Part shown: piece after piece, positions 21,401 to 30,400 of the stretch
How the letters are laid out: each line of letters opens with the position of its first letter
Numbering within the stretch: the first letter of the stretch is position 1
DNA from: Saccoglossus kowalevskii
Taxonomy: Eukaryota; Hemichordata; Enteropneusta; Harrimaniidae
DNA: 34,512 bases
Assembly (NCBI RefSeq): GCF_000003605.2
Contig: NW_003124901.1
Coordinates: 48,416-82,927 of the forward strand
Reading direction: 5' to 3'
Program-made: the position numbers and the translations under genes
The notes under the pieces: generated by a model
The model's database searches: none
What the model saw: the letters and a program-made list of their open reading frames with translations, nothing else
Told to the model about the DNA's origin: nothing

Positions 21401-24400
21401 GCATTATGGGTTGCTGATGCCCATTGTTTTGTTTTGTGTAGTTTGATAAAAAATTGCCAAATGGTGGCCATGTGGTTGTTTAACCCAGCCAGCTTCATAT
21501 GCGTTTACATTGACTTGACCAGATAAGGGTTGAATCATTTCCAGGGCATGCTTTGATAGTTTTTGTTAGTATGCACATTTTGGCTATTGGTCATTTGTTA
21601 GCACTTTTAGTTTAGTTCCATCTTGAATTCTTGTTAATGGGCAAAGTTCTAATGGTTACACTATGTTTAATAAAGAAATCTGGTCAGGTTTTCTAAAACA
21701 AGACTTGCATGCTATTTCTTTTGTAGACTACAAAAGATAAAGAATGAAAAGAAACAGAAAGACATGCAACGAAAGCAGAAAATTTCAGAGAATAGAAAAC
21801 ATTTGGCTAGTGTCAGGTGAGTTGGGTGAATTAGCATTTTTTGATTCACACATTTTCGCAAACTTGATGTAAACATATTCCCCCCATGTAGCCGTGAGTG
21901 ACAGAAAGCCATATTTTTTACCTTGGTCTTACCCTTGATCTGATTGGAAGCATGTGTCAAACATTGTTTGGTAAGTTATTAGTGGTAAGGTGATGGTCGA
22001 AGTAGCAAACCTTAACTGGCGATAGTGGACGATAAGCTGCGAGTTGTAGAATGTTGAATGGATGCTAGGACAATACCTGGAACAAAGAGTGAAATAAAAA
22101 GCGACTGTATTTGCTTTATTAGTCATGCATGTGCTTATGTAGATGACTAAGGTGTTTCTATAATCAAAATAAGTCATATTTTAATGATCCTGTATATACG
22201 AATGCAAATTTGGTTCGTTGGAGCAAAATACAAATTTGATAAAATTACTGTATTGATGCATTCGTTTGCTGCTTTCAAACCTTAAGGCACATAAAAGGAA
22301 CACTCTTCACATTTTAAGTTTCTGATTATTTTTATTTCATTTTCAGAGTGGTACAGAAAAACCTTGTGTTCGTTGTTGGTTTGTCACAGAGACTTGCAGA
22401 TCCAGAGGTTGGTAGCTGTTAGCATTGCCATAGATTTTACCAACTGCTAGTTACTGTTGTTGTAATATCAATTTATTTTGCATTTCATCGTAGATTTGAC
22501 ATGTGTACTAATGTACCAACATCATTGAAATCGATTGTATACGTTTGTTTCAAAAAGTACTTGACCGGGTGCCGATATTGTAAACTACATCCAGATTTCA
22601 AAATAATAATTTCTAATCAAGATTTAAATAACTTTATATAACAACTTCTCCTTTTTTTATTCGAAACAGATTTTGAAAAAACATGAATACTTTGGTAAAT
22701 TTGGTAAGATCGTTAAAGTGGTTATTAATCAGAGTACATCATATGCAGGCTCACAGGTATTTAACATAATTATGCGACGGACGAATGTATGACTGTGAAT
22801 CGGTGTTGTTCATGAACTTGATTCCTTACAAACTCCAGCAAATTTTTTTTGATTGTTGACATTTCTGGCAAACATTTCAAGTTTCTCAGTAGTACATGTG
22901 TATGAAAGTTTCCGCCTGTTGTTACAGCAGCTAGTGCTACCTGTTAGATGTCATAAAGCTAATGTTTTTATTTGTATGGTGGAATTATTATAATTTTTTA
23001 TAGAAAATAATTTAGTAATACAAAAATTGGGTTTGCATGTTCAATTGAAGCCGATCTTACAATTGTGAAGTCTAAACTAAACTAAAAAAAAAAGAAATTG
23101 AAAATATTTCAAGATAAGCCACCGCCTTACTTCAGGCCTTAAATAATTATTGTCATGGTTTTATGTAATTGTTGAGTATTATGGAATGTTTGAAGGTCCT
23201 TCAGCCTAGAACGTATTTATTTTCTCAAGACAAAAAACTGCTGAAAGTAACTTTCATTAATCTTGCAATGAAATCCATTTTGACACAGTAAGTTGCTGTC
23301 CAGTGTACTATCTGTATTTCAAGCAAGGTATTATTTGTGGTAATCACTTGATTTTTTAATTTTCTCTGAAATGGTGTTTCATACAACTGTGATACTCTCA
23401 GTCATTATAAATTAGTATTACTGCGACAATTTTTTCAGCATTCTTGATTTAATTTCAGAGAAAGGCTTCAATGTTATACACACTCCTCATGTTATGGTTT
23501 TAAAATTGGAAAGACAGATTTGCAATATTTTCAAGCCTCAATTATGTATTTTACGGTGTTTGTCGGTTGAGTTCAAACAATTTCCTTTTTTGTTTTGCAT
23601 GTGTGTAGTCAAAACTACTAAAAACACATTATTAATATACTCAACAGCAATCATCACGATGGGACATGTTCGATATGGGTTCAGTGCTACATATACATCT
23701 GTAAAATACCTTATATACAGTAGATAATATTTGGTAATCGTTGTCCTACATAACTATTCAAAATAAGTTGGTCTTTTGAGCAATGACTTCATTTTCGGTA
23801 GCATAGAAGAAAAAGAATACATAGCTCTTGAAAAAAGCCATTGTTTAAGACAATGCGTACCATATGTTATCTTCTATTTATCGGTTCGAGTACCGTTTAT
23901 CTATTTGCTACTTTCGTAAAACACCATTGATTGTTCATTTACAATTTGTTTTGTAGCGCGTAACAGTAAAAATCTTAAAAATAGGTTTGCGTGTTATCTG
24001 ATGTGTACTTTTCTCTCCAGGGACCTAGTGCAAGCGCATACGTGACATACCAGAAGTCAGAAGACGCTCTGAAAGCCATACAGGCTGTCAACAATGTCTT
24101 TGTAGATGGTAGAACATTGAAAGCATCCTTGGGTACTACAAAATACTGCAGCCACTTCTTAAAAAATGCCCAGTGTCCAAAACCAGTAAGTGTAAATATT
24201 TCTCCTGAAAAGAATAAATAAATCTCTGCCTGCTTCAGTGTGATGAAATCATATACATCTTTCTACTTTCAAAAGATAATTTTCTGATCTTGCATTATGC
24301 ATGAATTTAAATGTAAAAACAAATCAAACAAAGGTGGTAGCGTCTGAGTAGGGTCAAAATACCACATAGATTTGACAGATTAAAAAGTTTTTTTTTTGGT

Positions 24401-27400
24401 ATTTGCACGCTTATCCTTTTTTGCTTGACATCTCAAGTCAATCAGAGATCTTGTTCCCGTTGACACATGCAGTTTGGTGTTATGTTTTGTAGGACTGTAT
24501 GTATTTACATGAACTTGGTGACGAAGCCGCCAGCTTTACAAAAGAAGACATGCAATTAGGGTAATTATTAGATCTTGTGTATTCCAGTTGTGGGGTCTTG
24601 TCACAAAATGGCAGAAAAGCGGCCGTGGTGGTCGCCACTTTATGAACAAAACGAAATAAAATGACAATTGCGACTGAGTACAAGGCAAGCTGCGCAGATT
24701 ATATTTATCTCTAAGAATCATCAACAAGAACATGAAAAATACAACATGTAATTTATGTCACCAAGCAATGGTTTACAACCTTGGTGGGCTCATGAATCAT
24801 TACAATGGTTTAAGCACTAAAAGACTTAACAATAAAGTGATACACTTATCTAGAGTTCTTGGCGATGTATGTCTTATTATAATAAGCGATCTTGTCTCTA
24901 GATACACGAAGCAGTACGCATCAACGCGGAACGACTGATGAACGTCCGATACACGCATGCATGCGAAAGCAGGTAAACAATGGAGACGGCACATGACCAT
25001 GAACAATCAACACGATGACACAACACGCGGCACGATGTCAACAATGTTTTATCCGAACAAAGCATGCACACTTGGAACCACAAATAACCCGTTTTCGTTA
25101 CAGAATCGCAAAAAGTCTGTGTTTGCGAATACCACAAAGCGATATTTAATTACTGCGATTATTTATCTGTCTTCAACTCACTTCCTAACCAACCAACTCG
25201 GGCTTTGCGGCTATTTCCCTGGAAGTAAACAGCGATATGTCTCAAGTCAACCACGTCGGAAAACGATGACGTGACCCTTTCCCGATATGACATAAATTAG
25301 GGACTTGCCCATGATATAACACACCTGTATTAGTCGTCTGGCACTCCCTGTAATCCAACGCTGTGTCTATGAAGAACTGTCCCATGTAAAAGTGTTGTTC
25401 CCGGACAATGAAACTCGACAACTTCTCACAAACTGCCTCACCTTTTGCGTAATACTCGTACACCTGGTGTACTCTCTCAAAAGCTACTCGCGTGATCTCC
25501 GAAGATACCCGAAATTTGGCTCGGGGTCGAGGTCACATGTGTTAAAAACGATAGCTGTCACGGTGACAACAATACCAGAAATTTAGTCATGTCAACCTGG
25601 TTTCATTCGGAGTTTCATATAAATGTGTAAAGTTACATAAATGATTAAAGCTATTTCTGACAGGTCTCCACCAAATAATCTTCAGTCACTACCATGTATT
25701 TTTTATCCAGAAAGCGTTGAAGACCTACTATGCTGTTGCATGGATTTCCTCGAATAGGCACTTCATTCATAAATAAAATAAAATAAAATATGGGACTAAA
25801 TACAATATATGCTACATGATGTTGTATGTATTTCTGTTTACTCACCGATAAATAGCGATGACCATTTTGTATTAAAATTTATGTATGAGAACCTAAGGTT
25901 TCTTCTTTCTTCATTTAGTAATACTTACATAACAAGCACAATGTCAGCAAAATTTTGTTTGACAAGCATGATTTCCTGATTGCTAAAAAAAAAAACATTG
26001 ACTGACCTTGTTCATTCATTCTTGTGTAATTTCACATCTACCACGGGTTTTTGTTATTACAGCAAGCATCAAGATTACGAAAGAAAATTATTAGAACAAT
26101 TATTTGGTGGAGGGGTAACTTCTACAAATGATGGACATACTGCGCCTAGGCTGAACACAACAAGGTTTGTCATGTTTATACCTTGGAATAATTTGTTAAT
26201 ATAAAACAAGCTATCAATATTAGTCTGCATGTCATCGGCCTGTGCAAATTCTAAATTCACTTATGGCACAATAATTGATTGATACTTCCTCCTTTCTCAT
26301 TTACCTTACCCTTTACCACATTGTAGGACGATCCATGTGTCACATGAAACCAACTGTGATTAATTTGAAACTTCTGTTTCATTTCAGCAGGAAAGCTCCT
26401 TCACCACCAATAGCAAACACAAATAAAGAGGCATGGCCTTCATTACAAAAATCAACAGAGACAAATAAACAGCCGCCTTCTCCTCCACATCCTCAACTAC
26501 CACAAGAAATGTCTCCTACGTTGGTGCCAAATGACATAGACGATATAAACCACACAGTAACAGTGGGTTCGCCACCCTGTAATCATCAGTTACCTAGCCC
26601 TCGGGGAGATCTTCATATTACCACAAATGGTATCGCAACAACAAATGGAATACGAACAACAAATGGTATTCTAACAACAAATGATACACTCCTCACAACA
26701 CAGATTCCACCGACGGTGGAACCTTTAGCCAGATCTATAGAACAGAGGATATCTCCATTTAATGGTTTACATACAGACAACTCTTCATCCTTATTTTCGA
26801 ACACTTTTATGCCTCCACTCAGGCCAGTACCGCCACCGCCAGTTAGTGTGCCAAATGCTAATACGTTGCCGACAACGAACGGTATGTTTTGATGAAATAG
26901 GATTTATTCTGTTATTAATTTGTTAGCGTTTGGTTTGATACCACTATTTCCACACATTTGTTCAGTCTGTTACCTGTAGTCCAGTTATTCATAAGTAATC
27001 AATCAAAGTTGTCAGCAGTGTTGCACACCATCTTAAAATGTACAGGTACAGTTTTTGGGTAAAATCCTAGATAGACACTACCCAATCACTGGCATGGTTT
27101 ACATGCAGATCATGGCACAAACATCAGCGACTTTCAAACCATTTGACGGTATAATGGCCCTAAGCACAACTCTCGAAAATCAAATAATTTAATCTGAACT
27201 AGGTTCTACTGATCCCAAGAAAAAAAAACTCACAGAAAGAAACATTCAGTTTACTGGATCTATTTTTGAGGGTAACAGAACCAGGAAGTTGTTTACAGGT
27301 GGTCTTGTTACACACTCAAGGCAGTCTGAATATGGATTGCAGAAAAAGGTCAATGATTCCAGATTACTGTTGGTAAGCCACAAATGACTCTCCTGATTAT

Positions 27401-30400
27401 GGGAAATGTGTGATTACAAATTTCTTCAAAATTGTCTTAGTTGATTATAATGTAGCATCCAATGACTTACTGTTTCACTTATGGTAGTACATTGATAGTG
27501 TCTGGTCTATTTTATCAAGACATTCAATGACCCACTGTTTCACTTACGATAGTACATTGATAGAGCCTGGATCATTTTAACAAGACGTTCAATGTTTTAT
27601 TGTTTCACTCACCATAGTACATTGTCTTGTTCATTATAACAAGACATTCAATGACTCATTGTATCAATTACCATAGTACATTTATTGTAGTGTTTGGTTT
27701 ATAACAATAAGAAGTTCAATGTCTCAATGTTTCACCATTGATGTTAATTTTTTACAGACTGGCAAGATAGTATGTTCGGCAATGACACATTACCTATCAG
27801 TAGCTCTACGAATTGGCAAGAAGCATTTGGTTTTACTTCAATAAAAGATAAACAAGAAGATGAATTAGGTAAGTTCACAACAGCAGCAGCTCCCATTGTT
27901 GTAAATGGCATGCTATAGAGGTCAAAGTTCAAGTTACAAATCGTTACACCCGGACTGATATTTGCATCTTCGCATGAATATTTTAAGCATGGCTGAAAGT
28001 TGACATTATGTCATGTTTAAAAGGTAATGAAGAACACTCTCATAACATTATCTTGCCTGTATTATCACAGATGAAGTGTGTATATGCTGTCGTCGTTGTT
28101 GCCGTCGTCGTCGTCGTTGACTCTTATTACAATAATTCATACAGATTTTATCCAATCTTTTTCATTAGTATACTGATCTTATTCAATAGTATAAATCAAA
28201 AAGAAAATAGTATTCCTTTTCCACTTTTCTTTTTTTTATTTTCTGAGACTTTTGATCTGAAGTTCTTAGGTGTGAAAATAGAAAAAAATTGCTTCTGTTT
28301 AGAATTGCTGCAGTTCAGAGTAATGTAGAACAAGAATGAATCCGGGCAAATCATAGAATGCTTCATATAATTTCAACATATTCATATACTCAAATATTTC
28401 ACATAAATTGACCCCCAATCATAACGAAGTTACTATAAGTAGTTACTATAAATACTTCAGTCTTGTGACAGTTGCCCTTTCAAAACCTGTTATTAGTCCC
28501 TGTTTGGACGCAGTCCGAAAACGGGGACTTGTGTTTTGACCTCCGTGCGTCTGTGCCTGCGTCCGGACCTGTATCTTAGAAATGCCTGGACCAATCACAA
28601 TCAAACTTCACACATACATCATACATGATATTATACATATGCACATCAATTTGGTTCACGATCTGATTCAACATGGCCGAATGGCGGCCATTTTTGTACT
28701 AAATAATCCTAAAAATCAAGCATTTCTCGGCTGTTTACAGATGGGTTTTGTTCAAACTTGGTATATACATTAGACATTATAGGACCTTGATGCAAATAAT
28801 TTTGTATTTCAGATGAGATTCAAAATAGCCGACTGGCGGCCATTTTGTTTTAATGAATGTGGTTATCATGCCATATCTCTGACTTGCTTTCACTGATTAT
28901 GTTCATAGATAGACAGATATATTGGTTTGACGATCCAATTCAAAATGGCCAAATGGTGGCCACTTTTGTGCTAAAAAATTTGTGGATGGATTTCGTTCAA
29001 ACTTGGTACATATATTAGACATTACAGGTTCCTGATGCACATCATTTATTTTTCAGATCGGATTCAAAATGGCTGTCTGGCGGCCATTTTGTTTTAATAA
29101 ATGGGCTTCTAGACCCATATCTCAGACTTGTTTTGACTGATTGTATTCAAATTTTATATATTTGTTATACATCATGTTATATATATACATGTATTCAAAA
29201 TGGCTGATTTTGAATGCTGTTCCAGAGCAATATCTCTCAATATGGACAAGTACCATCAGACGCAAATGTCAATCATTTTAATGTTAAAAAATCATATTGC
29301 TGACATGGTTATATTTCAGCTATATTACTATAAACAAAACTATATATCTTAAATTTGATAACTAACGGGGACTGTGCCATGCATGGCTTGTTGAACTGTG
29401 TTTTGTTTTGTCAACAGGGTTTGACCCCTGGGATGAATCTTCTAAAGGTTTAGCAGAAATTATGGAAAAAGAGCTTCAGCTAAATTCAACAGAAAACAAC
29501 AGAGCATCTCCAGAACCAGACAGAACACAACCTCCACCTGGATTTAATAATCATGTTGATGCTTTTCAATCTGCTCCCACGCCTGTTCCTTCACAGAGAC
29601 CACCATATAGGCCAGGTAAGGAAGTCATATTGCTGGTAGTTTAAGGTATTCAGAAAAACTGTTTCCCTTGTAACATTGTAATATTCTTAGGAACATGTTT
29701 GTTTGGACTTTGTTACTTTCCATAGTGCACCACTCACTGGATTTTATGATTTCTACCCAGGGTGTGAAAACAGTGGTTAACTATAAAATCCACACTAAAT
29801 TTTTCATTTTAATCAATGTAACCCAAGTGTTAGTTTGTGGGAAAATGATAATGAGATGTCTGAATAGCCTCATCCATATTCAAATTACAATCAGAATCAA
29901 ATTTCCTTTCAAATTTGAGTAAAACCAGAAATAATGATTTGTTGGAACTTTCCGATGATTGAATTCATAACAAACACCAGTGGCAAATGTTACAATGCTG
30001 TAATACTATAACCGTAATTAACAGTTTTCCTTATCATCTTTTTATTGGTGCCCACAATGTTATTTTCGACTTCACAAGTCTGATTGCTTTGATATTTTAC
30101 ATATAAGTACTTCAGGTAGACCTCGCTCAGATTTGTTTATTTCATGGTGATATTTCTCAAGTCTTCAATTGAAATGTGCATTGCTAAAAGCAGAGCTATC
30201 TCATCCAAAAAGCTGTTTGTTAAAGAAGATGGCATTCCTACATGTGATACAAAAAAAAAGAATATTATCTCTCGTTTAATGTTATTTTATAGCTATGTGA
30301 CTATTTGTCCATTTTTTTTGCTTACTTGTTTTTAAAATGATCTCAATATATTTTATATCAGATTTAGTAGGAAGTAAAATGATGTCATGGATGCCACACA

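Noticed and set aside
24732-24938. Possible BED zinc finger (hAT transposase remnant)
   Set aside because: Only a CNLC and an LMNH piece fit; spacing and the second His are not convincing and no terminal repeats were found.
28087-28121. GTC triplet run encoding poly-Val
   Set aside because: A simple microsatellite in an intron, not a coding repeat.
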